From: Flaccisagitta enflata
Taxonomy: Eukaryota; Chaetognatha; Sagittoidea; Aphragmophora
Reading direction: 5' to 3'
NCBI GenBank assembly: GCA_965153355.1
Contig: OZ231128.1
Coordinates: forward strand, 38,936,001 to 39,000,000
Length of the DNA: 64,000 nt
Of the stretch, positions 27,898 through 40,625 are shown one piece after another; the stretch's first letter is position 1, and every line of letters starts with the position of its first letter. The notes under the pieces were generated by a model. It ran no database searches and had not been told where the DNA came from. It was given only the letters and a program-made list of their open reading frames with translations. The position numbers were made by a program, and so were the translations under genes.

Positions 27898-28205
27898 TTC
27901 TGAAGAACTAAAAGCGGCGAAAAAGATATCGGTAAATTTGAGTCAGAACCGAAAAGGAAGAAAAAAACTGTTTCAGTTTGTTCAAATTTCAGCGGTAGAG
28001 ATCTCTGTCATCGTGGATCTCCTTCTGGTCTTTATCGTCACCGTCATCGTTTTCATCCATCTGATTTTCTGCCACTTCCTTAGTAAAATATTCCATTTTA
28101 TGCAACTGCGACAGAAATTTTATGTATCATCACCTCTTTTCGTATCTTAAGTGTAATATGTGTACATGTATGCATTTAACTTGGTGGAGAACAAGAAAGA
28201 AACGA

Positions 28206-28338
28206 ACAAGGCCGGATACACGGCTACCCCAGTCGCGTGCGGGTGGGCGGGGGCAGAGGAGAAAGTCACTCAAGTATTTGGGCGGGAGTGGTGAGCTTAT
28301 AAAGCTCAAAAACGCCAAAAAAGTAAAAAGGGGACCGA
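28206..28338 (+). mobile_element. Helentron-like element A, 5' part of a split copy
   Basis: ACAAGGCCGGATACACGGCT through AAAAGTAAAAAGGGGACCGA. It stops where CTAGGACTCGAAG begins; the matching 3' part lies at 39171-39247. Confidence 0.8.
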
Positions 28339-28990
28339 CTAGGACTCGAAGTAGTTAACTTTACCTAGGACGGCGAGCATTTGATGTCAACATAATTCCA
28401 TAAAGTGTTTCCCCCCATATTTTGAACTATAGTTGAATAATTATGATGCAACAATTTCTTTGATAAGACAAATTGTCTCCAGAAATACTCTTTGTCATAT
28501 GTTAACCTCAAAAGAACCTTTAAATCAGCAATTCACACAAGAAAAGCAAAGAAAATAAGGGTTCATAGTGAGATTTTGCTTACATTTATTATCTCATTAC
28601 TGCTGTTAAGATTATAAGACTTACAAATGCTGAGAAATTTTGCATTTCTAAGAACATAGCCGCCTTCATAATTAATTTTGGAAGGCGGCTATGTTCTTCA
28701 TTTTTGTGTTTTTTCATTTTCTATGCAAAGTTATAATTTTAACAAACCTCCTATCAGTGAACAAATACTAAATATTCAATATTTTTTAATGAATATATTT
28801 TGTGAATGATAGCTACACTTGCTCTCTTATCCTACTTGAATGCATATTAAGCAATGAAATACTTATTATGATATACTTCAATGATTATTTTCTTGTTATT
28901 TTATATTTTCATTCCTTTAAAATTTTCTATTTTAACCCCTTTTAACACACTAAATCTTGCCGTCGGATGCTCGCCGTCCTAGTTAGTTAA
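28339..28990. repeat. Inverted repeat pair with GGACGGCGAGCAT core
   Basis: The left arm CTAGGACGGCGAGCAT (28354-28372) and its inverted copy at about 28964-28985, with GTAGTTAACT-like sequence outside both, enclose 0.6 kb. Confidence 0.6.
28650..28698. other. Perfect 18-base-pair hairpin
   Basis: AAGAACATAGCCGCCTTC, a 13-base AT loop, then its exact reverse complement. It could be an RNA hairpin or the centre of a foldback element. Confidence 0.85.
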
Positions 28991-30380
28991 CTAGTTCAAA
29001 TTCTAAAAACACTTGTAGTTAACTAACCTAAATTAACTAGTTAATTATTTCACTAATTTTTGGTTGCAAAGTGACAAAATTCAGCTGTTTTGCTTAAAAT
29101 TTAAGGGATTCTTAGAAAAATTCATGATGATTTTGGAGAGATAGAATTTTTTTTTAGTTAAAACAGAGAAACATATAATGTTTGAGTCAAAATTGACTAA
29201 GGCAAATTTGCCTTCATAAAAATTCAAAAGGAATGGCAGTTTTTATGAAAAAATATTTCATTGGATATGACAAAAAAAGCTTTTATTTTCAATTACTTTT
29301 AGAAGTTAACTACTAAAAAAAGTAGTTGTGGAAATGTGTGCTATTTATAAGTATGGGAATGATGATGATCTTCGCGTGAATGTATTTTTCTTCTTTCTTT
29401 CCAATTCGATGCCATTTGTTTTTCGCCAATTTTAGCCGCAACCATATGGTTGCGCATGGTTTTGAACCATCTCGCCTTGCTCTTTCATTGATTTAGAATT
29501 TACGTGTTCTCACGTATTTTTCCTTCTACTTTTTTCGTCATCGTATATTTTCATGCTTCGATTTTTATTTGCGTAGACTTTGTTATGGCATCGCTTCTTA
29601 ATGGAATGCTTGATATTTTGCTAGATTTTCATGATGTGTGCCCTTGGAATTTCATATATTTCATAAGTCTCTCATCCTTTTATTGCAGAGACATATGAAC
29701 GGACATCTGACATTCATGACGGTCACGACGCCGGTGGGAAACCATGGAAATTGGGCATAAAGTAAGTTTTATCATTTTAGTGTTTTGGTGTTTTATCATT
29801 GTTTTTGTCGTCTGGCTTTTTATTGTTTTTATTGTCTGTTTTTTATCTTTTTATCCTGCATCCTGCGTCCTGCATTTGCATCCTTTTTATTGTCTGCCCG
29901 GTCAACTAATAATTGGGGTGACATGGGTGAATTTAGTGGGATGGGCAGGGCGGGGGCAGTGTACTGATCTGGCTTCATGGCCTCTGGATAAGATGTACAT
30001 GTTGTTATTGGCTGTTTCTGCTCGATGTCTATCCTGATCTCATGTTGTTTTCATGCATTGGTTGACCAATATCTCATGCCCAACTTCCCTTTCATTTTAT
30101 ACCCCTCTCAGATTGTTGAAATTTTTCCTAAAGAACGAGACCATCGCAACGCCATTTTCCAATCTACCCCTAATTTCCTTTGCGTCTACCATCGTCAGTC
30201 AGTCAGAATATAAATGGACAGATAGTCGAAACTACAAGCCGTAAACATAGTAGTTAAGGGGACTGTTCATTTATAAAAAAAGCAAATGTTTGGAGTGGCC
30301 TCCCATTAGATGATCCGAATGCCGATATGCGTCTGGCAATTGTCTCTTGGCATATGCACTAAAAAACCTCATTTGTTATA
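28990..30380. other. Intronic AT-rich stretch
   Basis: TTAACTA-rich variants at 28985-29050 and 29300-29330 resemble the ends of the 28339 element. Otherwise nothing recognised. Confidence 0.4.
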
Positions 30381-30382
30381 TA

Positions 30383-30454
30383 TGTTGCATATGCAACACA
30401 TGTTGCATATGCAACACGTGTTGCAAATGCAACACGTGTTGCAAATGCAACACG
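30383..30454. repeat. 18-base palindromic tandem repeat with CACGTG
   Basis: GTTGCATATGCAACACATGT, then units GTTGCAAATGCAACACGT. Two junctions form GCAACACGTGTTGC, a 14-base palindrome around the E-box hexamer CACGTG. Confidence 0.85.
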
Positions 30455-30861
30455 TTTTCTGCTCAATACCCTGTGTGTTACAAATGCAATACATGACTAA
30501 GAGGTTCTAGTGATTATCACTCGAGGGTAGAAGATAGATTTTTTTTCTCAGCAAATTTTTGTGATGTTGACCCTTAGACCTGTGATCAGGGCTTTCAAAG
30601 GGTCAAATATGTCATGTTAATGGCTCTTGAAGGGCCAACAAGATGAAATTGATATCTTGTAAGATATGAGCCCCGCTTGTGAACAAAGTAGCAGATCAAC
30701 AGTTACAGTACATGAACATAGATAAACTCTTCCTGACATGTCACAACCCTTGACCTTTCCCACAACTACATCCAATAGTGGCAACCAAGAACTCCAATCC
30801 ACCACTCTAACCAACAACTCCCACCAACAACCCTGATCACTCAACCTTTCTATGAAAGGTA

Positions 30862-30919
30862 CTTTCAGCACTCATTTTCAGACAAGCACAACTGTGTGCA
30901 CAGACGTTTGGCGAGGACG
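30862..30919. repeat. 58-base direct repeat, copy 1
   Basis: CTTTCAGCACTCATTTTCAG...GGCGAGGACG. The copy at 31826-31883 differs by about six bases. Confidence 0.85.
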
Positions 30920-30970
30920 GATGGACTCACAGACAGAGCGGGTTGTAGGGCCGCATGCGCGCGACTAACA
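30913..30970 (+). mobile_element. 3' part of an A-type element
   Basis: GGACGGATGGACTCACAGACAGAGCGGGTTGTAGGGCCGCATGCGCGCGACTAA pattern, without a 5' half. Confidence 0.55.
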
Positions 30971-31137
30971 ACGAAATATCAACACCTCAGCAATGTACAG
31001 CTCTGACAGGTGATTCTGACCAACAACCCCATACAACAACTCCAATCAACAACTCCAACCAGTAGTGGCAACCACCAACTCCAATCCACAACTCCAACCA
31101 ACAAGTCTTACCAACAGTCCTCACCAACGCCTCAAAT

Positions 31138-31276
31138 CAACAAGGCTGGATACACGGCCAATCAGTCACGGACAGTTGGCCAGGAGCAGTAATTCAGAAA
31201 TGTTATGGATGGAGGGACCAACCTACCGACCTACCGGCCAACACGGCAAGGTGTAGTCGCATGTCCGCGACTAAAA
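31138..31276 (+). mobile_element. Helentron-like element, subfamily A'
   Basis: AACAAGGCTGGATACACGGC, CAGTCACGGACAGTTGGCCAGG, CTACCGACC run, CACGGCAAGGTGTAG, closing arm TGTCCGCGACTAAAAA. Confidence 0.75.
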
Positions 31277-31488
31277 ACTCCAGCCAATTTCTCTGACCAG
31301 TAATTGCAACCAATAACTCCGATCAACAACTGTGACCAGTAGCTCCAAACAACAACTCCAGCCAACATCCCGGCCAACATCTCCAGCCAACACCTCTAAC
31401 CCATAACTCTGACCAACTCTGATCCACAACTTCAATCTACAACTCCAACCAATAGCTCTAACCTGCAACGCCAACCTATATCTGTAAT

Positions 31489-31696
31489 CAACAAGGCCGG
31501 ATACACGGCTACCCCAGTCGCGCGTGGGTGGGCAGGGGCTGTATTAGAGGCCACTTGATCACTTGGGCAGGAGCAGTGAGGCCAAAGACCGCAAAAACCC
31601 AAAAAAGTAAAATGTGACGGACGGACCGACGGACCGACGGACAGACCGACGGACCAACAAAGCGGGGTGTAGAGTCGCGTAGCACACGACTAAAAA
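31489..31696 (+). mobile_element. Helentron-like element, subfamily A
   Basis: AACAAGGCCGGATACACGGC, AGTCGCGCGTGGGTGGGC, GGGCAGGAGCAGTGAGG, GGACCGAC run, GCGGGGTGTAGAGTCGCGTA, GCACACGACTAAAAA. Confidence 0.8.
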
Positions 31697-31825
31697 CTCC
31701 CACCAACAGCTACCAATAGCTGCCATCAACAACTCTGACCTACAACTCCCACAACTTATAATCATGTACACTGTTGACCTGCCTAGAATAAAGCGTCCTC
31801 TATCGATACCAGGATTCCAATCAAT

Positions 31826-31883
31826 CTTTCAGCACTGATTTTCAGACAAGCACAACTGTGTGCGCAGACATTAGGCAAGGACG
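31826..31883. repeat. 58-base direct repeat, copy 2
   Basis: Partner of 30862-30919; the interval of 0.9 kb between them contains the CAACAACTCC minisatellite and two inserted elements. Confidence 0.85.
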
Positions 31884-32079
31884 CTAATGAGAGTCGTTTG
31901 GCCTCACTTGAGGCGAAGTCAGATTTTTATTTCATCACTTGTAATGACATTACAGGCGGAAACAGTGACAGTTATAGCAGTGTGTAGCTGCCTGCTCATG
32001 GTTGGGCAGGAGCAGTGATACTAAAATAACTAATACTTAATAATTAAAATAATTGATAATTTCATCAACAGACTAAGAG

Positions 32080-32268
32080 AGAGAGAGGTTGGATAAATGG
32101 CTACTTTAGTCGCAAAGGGATGGGCTGGGGCAGTGATGACAGACTTCGCAAGGATTGGGCACTGGGCAGAAGCAGTTTTTCTGAAATATTCCATAGATGT
32201 CCCAAAAGAATTATTGTCCAACAGATGACAGACTGAATGACAATGCAACTCATATACTAGTTGCTAAT
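32080..32268 (+). mobile_element. Decayed A-type element
   Basis: GGTTGGATAAATGGCTACTTTAGTCGC, GGGCTGGGGCAGTGATG, GGGCAGAAGCAG, and a weak end ATGCAACTCATATACTAGTTGC. A second decayed fragment (GGTTGGGCAGGAGCAGTGAT) is at about 31998-32020. Confidence 0.45.
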
Positions 32269-32402
32269 GGCATGTTTTAGGAAATAACTGGCCAACTGTA
32301 GCAATTATGTTGACACCCTGTAACAGCATTACAATGACTTTATCCTTATACAAAAGGGTACATTTAACTAAAGATGAACTTTATTTGGTAGATGATAATG
32401 TA

Positions 32403-32609
32403 AACAAGTGACGCAGGGTCACAAAATTGTTGCGGATGGGTGGGCAGGGGCTTTCAACCCTCAGTCTCACCCCAACCACTACCCCAACCACCCTCCAACA
32501 CACACACACAAACATTTTTGCGTTTTCAACTTGAGCGTGACAACTTGAGCGTGACTGACAGATGGATGGACAGAGCCTCTTGTAGAGTTGCGTGTCCGCA
32601 ACTAAAAAG
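32403..32609 (+). mobile_element. Helentron-like element, subfamily C
   Basis: AACAAGTGACGCAGGGTCAC, TTGTTGCGGATGGGTGGGC, CCCCAACCAC repeats, CAACTTGAGCGTGAC (twice), CCTCTTGTAGAGTTGCG and TGTCCGCAACTAAAAA. Confidence 0.75.
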
Positions 32610-32957
32610 TATCTAATCATTCATTATCAGATGCATTAGCATGATTCACTGAAAAACTAATGGTGTGAGTACAATTTTTACAATTGACCCGCTATTTCCT
32701 CGAAACGTATTCATCCTAATTCACATCAATGTTGGAAGCTCTGCAGAGGGCAGTGTCAGTTCTTAACACAAGGGCAGTGTTAGTTCCCAACGCGTAATTT
32801 AGAATGTAACCAAATTAAAACCAATACAAGCGGACGTTGAGTTTTCGATTTGCACGATCTTTCCGTCTTTACATCCATATTTCTCATTTTTGTTCTTTTT
32901 CGAACCTAGAAGATGATGGTCAATGAAAGAAAATTTTACATTTGCATTTATTTGCAG

Positions 32958-33032
<75 letters not shown>
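32958..33032. repeat. (CA)n microsatellite
   Basis: About 37 units, then an A run. Confidence 0.95.
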
Positions 33033-33036
<4 letters not shown>

Positions 33037-33109
33037 AAAAAAACGCGCACGCGCGGGTGGAAAAATATGTTTGTACAATTCTTGGCTCATGCGTTATAAT
33101 TAGACCCAC

Positions 33110-33178
33110 AGATGAACTCAGCAACTGATGAACAGTCAGACAAAACCTCTCATAGAGTTGCAAGTCCGCGAATAAGAA
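33110..33178 (+). mobile_element. 3' part of a C-type element
   Basis: CAGTCAGACAAAACCTCTCATAGAGTTGCAAGTCCGCGAATAAGAAT; hairpin degraded. Confidence 0.45.
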
Positions 33179-33649
33179 TAGATTTGAAAACAAAGAAAGA
33201 TGGAGACTGTAGATATAGATTTGAAGATTCATTGGAAAAAATTCAAATTACGTAATTCGACTTTTTGAAACGGGGATAAATAAAGTTTTCCATTTTTGAT
33301 GTAAGAAAATTTTTGAAAATTAGGCGGTTTTTGTGCTGGGAGTAAACATTTTTTGATATTCATAGCTTAGAAAGAGCTTATTTTTCTCTTTCAAATGGCG
33401 CCAACCTGAAGTCTCTATTATCATTGCTTTTAGCGCTATGAATTTTTGAATTTCTATCTATTTTTTCACATTTTCGCGAAAGTCAATATTTTTCATTGAT
33501 CCTATTTTTCGGCCCTATGTTACAAGAGAGAACAGCCAAGATGTTAGTACAATTGACCCTAACTTTTATGATGCTAGCTTTTGCATTTTACTCTGATTGA
33601 GGAAGAGATAGAGGGAAAGGGAAAGAGAAAGAGAAAGACAGAGAAACAC

Positions 33650-33962
<313 letters not shown>

Positions 33963-34177
33963 GGACACACACAAAGGAAGACCAAGAGACACAGAGAGAC
34001 AGATTGAATGACAAAAACAGGCAAGCAATCAACCAAACATCATCAGATTCACACAGAAAAACATGCACTGAAATAAGTGACTCCCATTTACGACTTTTTT
34101 CCAGTCGGCGAGAGCCGCGTTTATTGGAATTTAGACTTGCTAGTTCCTTACTAGACACGCACTCACGCATGCATACA

Positions 34178-34300
<123 letters not shown>

Positions 34301-34499
34301 ACACCTCCCAGACACTAGACAAGACACCTACCACAACTCGGCTGAAGCCGTTTTTATTGCTTCTGTCTTGCCGCTAGATGAGCCGCACTGCAATCGCCTA
34401 AGTTGAGAATAATGTACGCTGTAATCAATGAGGAAAGAACAATTGACGTGTTCCGCTATCTCTTTGTCTCAATATCTGTCTGTCTTGGCTGGCCTGTCT

Positions 34500-34632
<133 letters not shown>

Positions 34633-34735
34633 TAAGGTCTTGCTTGTCCGTCGGCCTTATGGTCTATCAGTTTCGCATTTGCTCGATGATTTTGTAACCC
34701 CGCATTACATGTTCTCATTTACTTTATCGGTCACG

Positions 34736-34830
34736 TACTAATCGACTATAGACCTTGCTTTGTTCGTCACATTTTACTTTTTTTATGTTTTGCGATCTTT
34801 GGCCTAAATGCTCCTTCATAAATGCTCTTA
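34736..34830 (-). mobile_element. Decayed A-type element
   Basis: TAATCGACTATAGACCTTGCTTTGTTCGTCACATTTTAC then CTTTGGCCTAAATGCTCC; the remaining 5' end is not recognisable. Confidence 0.45.
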
Positions 34831-35019
34831 TGCTTATGCAGGAGCGTACACCTTCCCCACCTTCAGATGATACATCTGTCTTTTCTTTTCTTTAATCTGG
34901 CACCTAAATTTCCGTCCATCCTCATTCTGTGTGTCTGAATCTGTTTCTCCATATCCGTCTCCCTAAAGTTTACGCGTTGTGCTGATACCTGCTTTAAGGA
35001 GGAATAAAAACTAAATTCA

Positions 35020-35118
35020 TCATCATTGTCATTGTCATCGTTGTCGTTGTTGTCGTTGTTGTTGTCATTGTCTCCCTCATTGTCATCGTCATCATTATCA
35101 TCATCATCATCATCATCG

Positions 35119-35179
<61 letters not shown>

Positions 35180-35190
35180 TGTCGTCCTCT
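35020..35190. repeat. (CAT)n array with GTC/GTT variants
   Basis: Degenerate TTGTCGTTGT then nearly pure CAT from 35095. Confidence 0.95.
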
Positions 35191-35269
35191 TCATCACAAT
35201 TGTGATCGTGATGCACACTCCACTGGTTCGTCAATCTTTATTCAACGTCAAACTATTAATCTTTGAATC

Positions 35270-35447
35270 ATCATCCTAATCATCATCATTGTCGTCTTCA
35301 TCGTTGTCTTTGTCGTCGTCTTCGTCATTGTCTTCATCATCATCATAGTCATCGTGATCGTCGTTTTATCATTATCATCACCATAGTCATCGACAGAAAT
35401 ATCATTATGAACGCCATCATCGTCATCATCATCGTGTCATCATCGTG

Positions 35448-35512
<65 letters not shown>

Positions 35513-35530
35513 TTCATAATCATCATCACG
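35270..35530. repeat. (CAT)n array
   Basis: Degenerate to 35440, pure at 35448-35512. Confidence 0.95.
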
Positions 35531-35651
35531 ACATTACTGGGCTGCGTACATTGTTCCGTACTCGACTCCTCGTAGGTTTTCCTTCCAATCGCGCCACTGC
35601 CTGTCTTGATCTCGGGCATTCGCCTGGGTTTGGAAAATCAGATAATCGATG

Positions 35652-36173
<522 letters not shown>

Positions 36174-36174
36174 T

Positions 36175-36720
36175 AATCCATTTATTCGCTCATCGGTTTG
36201 TTTTCTTGCTCATTGGTCCGTTTGTTTGTTTGCTCCCTTGCTCATCCACTTGTTTTTTCGCTCATTCATTCATTTGTTCGTTTGTTGGTTTGTCCGTTCC
36301 TCCCTTCATTCGGTCCTTCATTTGAGCGTTCTAAATACCCTTTTATGCGAATCGAACTTTACTGGGATGCGAGATTGTTTCGGTGATTAGATGAGCGTCA
36401 AAACCGATTCTTCTCCTTAGTGAAAAAAAAAGAAAAAAAACTAGGATAAAATCCAGAATGAAGTCTTGAATTCCTAATTGAGGTTTTTCTCTGCACCAAG
36501 TATTTTTACAAGGACTATCTTTGCAGAGCTAGCACGTTACTGTTCACGTCATATTTGAAAGTGACAAAATCACTCATTGATAATGATACTCATAGTTGTG
36601 CAACATTAAGGTCACCAGAGAAATGCTGAAATCATGAATGTTTTTGCTCAGCTCGAAGTATAGAACATGAATAAACAATAAAAATTTTTTGTCAAGTTGC
36701 ATGTCAACTTCATATTATAG
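36175..36720. other. Intronic, degenerate TTTG/TTCA-rich then AT-rich
   Basis: Interrupted GTTTGTTTG and CATTCATT runs to 36310; nothing recognised after that. Confidence 0.4.
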
Positions 36721-36855
36721 TACATGTGATGGGTAATACAACTAGTGGCGTTCGCCATTTTGTGTTCCACGAAAACTTGATTTGGCGTGAAAAAGAAAGG
36801 CAATAATTCATAACACAAATCTTATAATAATAACCAGACAAATCTGTGTTGTAGA

Positions 36856-37042
36856 TAATGGCCGCCTGTGGGCGGCCTAACCACCATCCATGCGCGACCT
36901 CACTGCCGCCTATGGGCGGCCTCACTGCCGCCTGTGGACGGTCCCGTGGCCGCCTGTGGGCAGCCCCACTGCCGCCTGTGGGCGGTCTCACTGCCACCTG
37001 TGGGTGGTCCCACTGCCACCTTTGGGCGGTCAAACTGCCACC
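36856..37042. repeat. 22-base minisatellite (CACTGCCGCCTGTGGGCGGTCC)
   Basis: About eight copies with substitutions. CCGCC...GGCGG makes each unit a small hairpin. Confidence 0.85.
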
Positions 37043-37062
37043 CGTGTGTGTGTGTGTGTGTG

Positions 37063-37111
<49 letters not shown>

Positions 37112-37124
37112 GTGTATGTGTGTG
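37043..37124. repeat. (GT)n microsatellite
   Basis: Two GC breaks and one AT break. Confidence 0.95.
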
Positions 37125-37142
37125 GAGAAAGCAAGGTTGTGT

Positions 37143-38917
37143 GACATCCATTGGTACAAACTAGGTGGTGTGATATACATCAAAGAATACAGGGCTGTGT
37201 GATATACATTGGAGAAAACTGGGTGGTGTGACATACATCGGAGAATTCTGGGCTGTGTGACATACATTGGAGAAAACTGGGTGGTGTGACATACATCGGA
37301 AAATTCTGGGCTGTGTGACATACATTGGAGAATTCTGGGCTGTGTGACATACATTGGAGAAAACTGGGTGGTGTGACATACATCGGAGAATTCTGGGCTG
37401 TGTGACATACATTGGAGAATCCTTGACTGTGACATACATTGGAGAATTCTGGGCTGTGTGACATACATTAGAGAATTCTAGGCTGAGTGACATACATTGG
37501 AGAAAACTGGGTGGTGTGACATACATCGGAGAATTCTGGGCTGTGTGACATACATTGGAGAAAACTGGGTGGTGTGACATACATTGGAGAATTCTGGGCT
37601 GTGTGACATACATTGGAGAATCCTTGACTGTGACATACATCGGAGAATTCTGGGCTGTGTGACATACATTGGAGAATTCTAGGCTGTGTGACATACATTG
37701 GAGAATACTGGGTGGTGTGACATACATCGGAGAATTCTGGGCTGTGTGACATACATTGGAGAATCCTTGACTGTGACATACATCAGAGAATTCTGGGATG
37801 TGTGACATACATTGGAGAATTCTAGGCTGTGTGACATACATTGGAGAAAACTGGGTGGTGTGACATACATCGGAGAATTCTGGGCTGTGTGACATACATC
37901 GGAGAAAACTGGGTGGTGTGACATACATCGGAGAATTCTGGGCTGTGTGACATACTTTGGAGAATTCTGGGTGGTGTGACATACATCGGAGAATTCTGGG
38001 CTGTGTGACATACATCGGAGAAAACTGGGTGGTGTGACATACATCCGAAAAAACTGGGTGGTGTGACATACATCGGAGAAAACTGGGTGGTGTGACATAC
38101 ATCGGAAAATTCTGGGCTGTGTGACATACATCGGAGAAAACTGGGTGGTGTGACATACATCGGAGAATTCTGGGCTGTGTGACATACTTCGGAGAAAACT
38201 GGGTGGTGTGACATACATCGGAGAATTCTGGGCTGTGTGACATACATCGGAGAAAACTGGGTGGTGTGACATACATCGGAAAAAACTGGGTGGTGTGACA
38301 TACATCGGAGAAAACTGGGTGGTGTGACATACATCGGAAAATTCTGGGCTGTGTGACATACATCGGAGAAAACTGGGTGGTGTGACATACATCGGAGAAT
38401 TCTGGGCTGTGTGACATACATCGGAGAAAACTGGGTGGTGTGACATACATCGGAAAAAACTGGGTGGTGTGACATACATCGGAGAAAACTGGGTGGTGTG
38501 ACATACATCAGAAAATTCTGGGCTGTGTGACATACATCGGAGAAAACTGGGTGGTGTGACATACATCGGAGAATTCTGGGCTGTGTGACATACTTTGGAG
38601 AAAACTGGGTGGTGTGACATACATCCGAAAAAACTGGGTGGTGTGACATACATCGGAAAAAACTGGGTGGTGTGACATACATCGGAAAATTCTGGGCTGT
38701 GTGACATACATCGGAGAAAATTGGGTGGTGTGACATACATTGGAAAAAACTGGGTGGTGTGACATACATCGGAGAAAACTGGGTGGTGTGACATTCATCG
38801 GAGAATTCTGGGCTGTGTGACATACTTCGGAGAAAACTGGGTGGTGTGACATACATCGGAGAATTCTGGGCTGTGTGACATACATTGGAGAAAACTGGGT
38901 TGTGTGACATACATTAT
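37143..38917. repeat. 29-base satellite, about 61 copies
   Basis: Unit GACATACATCGGAGAA followed by AACTGGGTGGTGT (type 1) or TTCTGGGCTGTGT (type 2); a shorter CCTTGACTGT type occurs three times in 37410-37775. Types follow each other in blocks that recur (for example 38100-38340 and 38340-38520). The reverse strand has no stop codon in any frame over more than 1 kb. Related inverted ends TTTTGTGTTCCACGA (36759-36773) and their inverse (38960-38982) may mark an enclosing element. Confidence 0.95.
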
Positions 38918-39170
38918 TTTGTGACGTACGGAATGACGGAGAAATCTCTCAAAATTTAGTGTTCCACTATCGTGGAACACAAAAAAAATATAAAAAAAAT
39001 TTGACCGGTTTTTTTGCCACTACAGCAACAGCAACAGCAACGGCCCATATCATAGTTAAAATAGACATGTTTTAGTGTCTACATAACATTCACTAAAAGT
39101 ATCATTTTTCATTCCGCTTAAGTTAACTATTAACTAGTTGATTTAAGAATTTAACTACTTCGGGTCCTAG

Positions 39171-39247
39171 GACCGACCAACCAACCAACCAAGCGACCGA
39201 CGGACGGACAAAGCGGGGTATAGAGTCACGTAGCAAGCGACTGAAAA
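39171..39247 (+). mobile_element. Helentron-like element A, 3' part of the split copy
   Basis: GACCGACCAACC... GCGGGGTATAGAGTCACGTAGCAAGCGACTGAAAA. Complements the 5' part at 28206-28338. Confidence 0.75.
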
Positions 39248-39249
39248 TA

Positions 39250-40050
39250 GTAAGGGGACACCTAATTCAAATATCGTGATTATCATGAGTTTTTTGGTCA
39301 ATTCACACTCATACACACTTAATAAGATGATTTAGGTCGATCGCTACCTTCAGATTGCACTTTTGAGCACAATAAGCCTGCAAAAATGATGCTAGATTTG
39401 CCTCCAAATAATCGTTGATGACATGTCTTCACGTTTTAGACCATAAATCATACATTTCTTAAGATAAATATAAAAAATCGGTGACCAAAATGAAGAGTTT
39501 TTTCAGAAAAATCGACTGGTTTCTTTGGCGCGAATATTGGTCCAACCGTTCAAAAGTTATTTCTTTCTAAAGGCAAAAAATGAAATGTAAATCATTCAAA
39601 ATGGGCAAATATTTCAATTTTCAGTACACAATCGATGGTTAGTTGCAATCTTTTAAGCCAACTGCTGGAACATGACCACCGCTAGAGAAAATATGGTACC
39701 GAGAGCAGTTTCTCACAAAAAACTGGATCAGATATACCTGAAAACAGGTCAAAACTAAGCAAGAATGGACAAATACTGCATTTCCAAGTATATAAGCATT
39801 ACTTGGTTGATATTTTTGGCTTATATAAATTGACCAACTGAGATCAAACGAAACCATATTGTGCTTGAGAATTTTCCATTCAATTCAACATCAAATTCGG
39901 CCTGAAACAGGTCAAAACTTAGTCAAAATGGAAAAAATACAAATTTCTGTGTGTGAAACTGCGTTTAGTGTTTGAACCATTCTTGAATTCACAAAGCGTC
40001 GGTTGGGTCCTGTAAAATTGTATTCAATTCATCATAGACTGCTTGCAATT
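39250..40050. other. Intronic, with a diverged ~164-base tandem repeat
   Basis: CCTGAAAACAGGTCAAAACT at about 39737 recurs near 39901 with similar sequence after it. Otherwise AT-rich. Confidence 0.45.
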
Positions 40051-40055
40051 CAAAG

Positions 40056-40237
40056 ATGGCTGGATACACGGCTACCCAGTGCGGGTGGGCAGGGACAACT
40101 TTTGAGGTCAAAGGATCATTTAGGAAGGTGCTGTTTGGCCAAAGACCACAAAACCCCAATAAAAGTAAAGAGTGATGGACGAGGGACTGACGGACCAACG
40201 AAGCGGGGTGTAGTTGCGTAGCGCGCGACTAAAAATA
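40056..40237 (+). mobile_element. Helentron-like element, subfamily A
   Basis: GGCTGGATACACGGCTACCC, GTGCGGGTGGGCAGGG, GGACTGACGGACC, GCGGGGTGTAGTTGCGTAGC, GCGCGACTAAAAAT. Confidence 0.75.
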
Positions 40238-40411
40238 TGACGGACCGATGGAGGGATTTACCAACGGACTGATGGACTGAAGGACTGACAGATCGATGAA
40301 CGGGTTGGAAAACCAATACGCAGAATCAAATTTGATCGACGCTAGGTGTATTTTATTTGCAGTTTTGCCGTATGTGTAATGAAGTCACATGATTTAAAAA
40401 AAAAGCAAACT

Positions 40412-40480
40412 GGGAAGGACGGACAGACAGACTGACCGACTTAGCAGATTAAAGAGTTGCATGAACGCGACTAGAAAGGA
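40412..40480 (+). mobile_element. 3' part of an A-type element
   Basis: GGACGGACAGACAGACTGACCGAC then AGAGTTGCATGAACGCGACTAGAAA. Confidence 0.5.
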
Positions 40481-40625
40481 TGGAAGGGAGGAAGACAGGA
40501 AAGTAAGGAGTATGTTTGTAAGTAGTTGTGTCGCGTAGCACCAGACTGTTGCACTACGAAATAACACGCTTTTTCGAGACAAATTCTATTGCTAGTCACT
40601 ATTAAATTGTTTGCAAATATTTCTT

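Larger units (their letters stand above)
30765..31480. repeat. Degenerate 15-base minisatellite (CAACAACTCCAAYCA)
   Basis: Many diverged copies, interrupted by the A' element at 31138 and continuing with a few units after the A element (31697-31760). Confidence 0.75.

Noticed and set aside
37161-38910. Minus-strand frames of up to 447 codons in the satellite, as real proteins
   Set aside because: All three frames are equally open and the sequence is a satellite; treated as a repeat only.
37143-38917. CRISPR-like direct repeats
   Set aside because: Units are contiguous with no unique spacers and the genome is eukaryotic.
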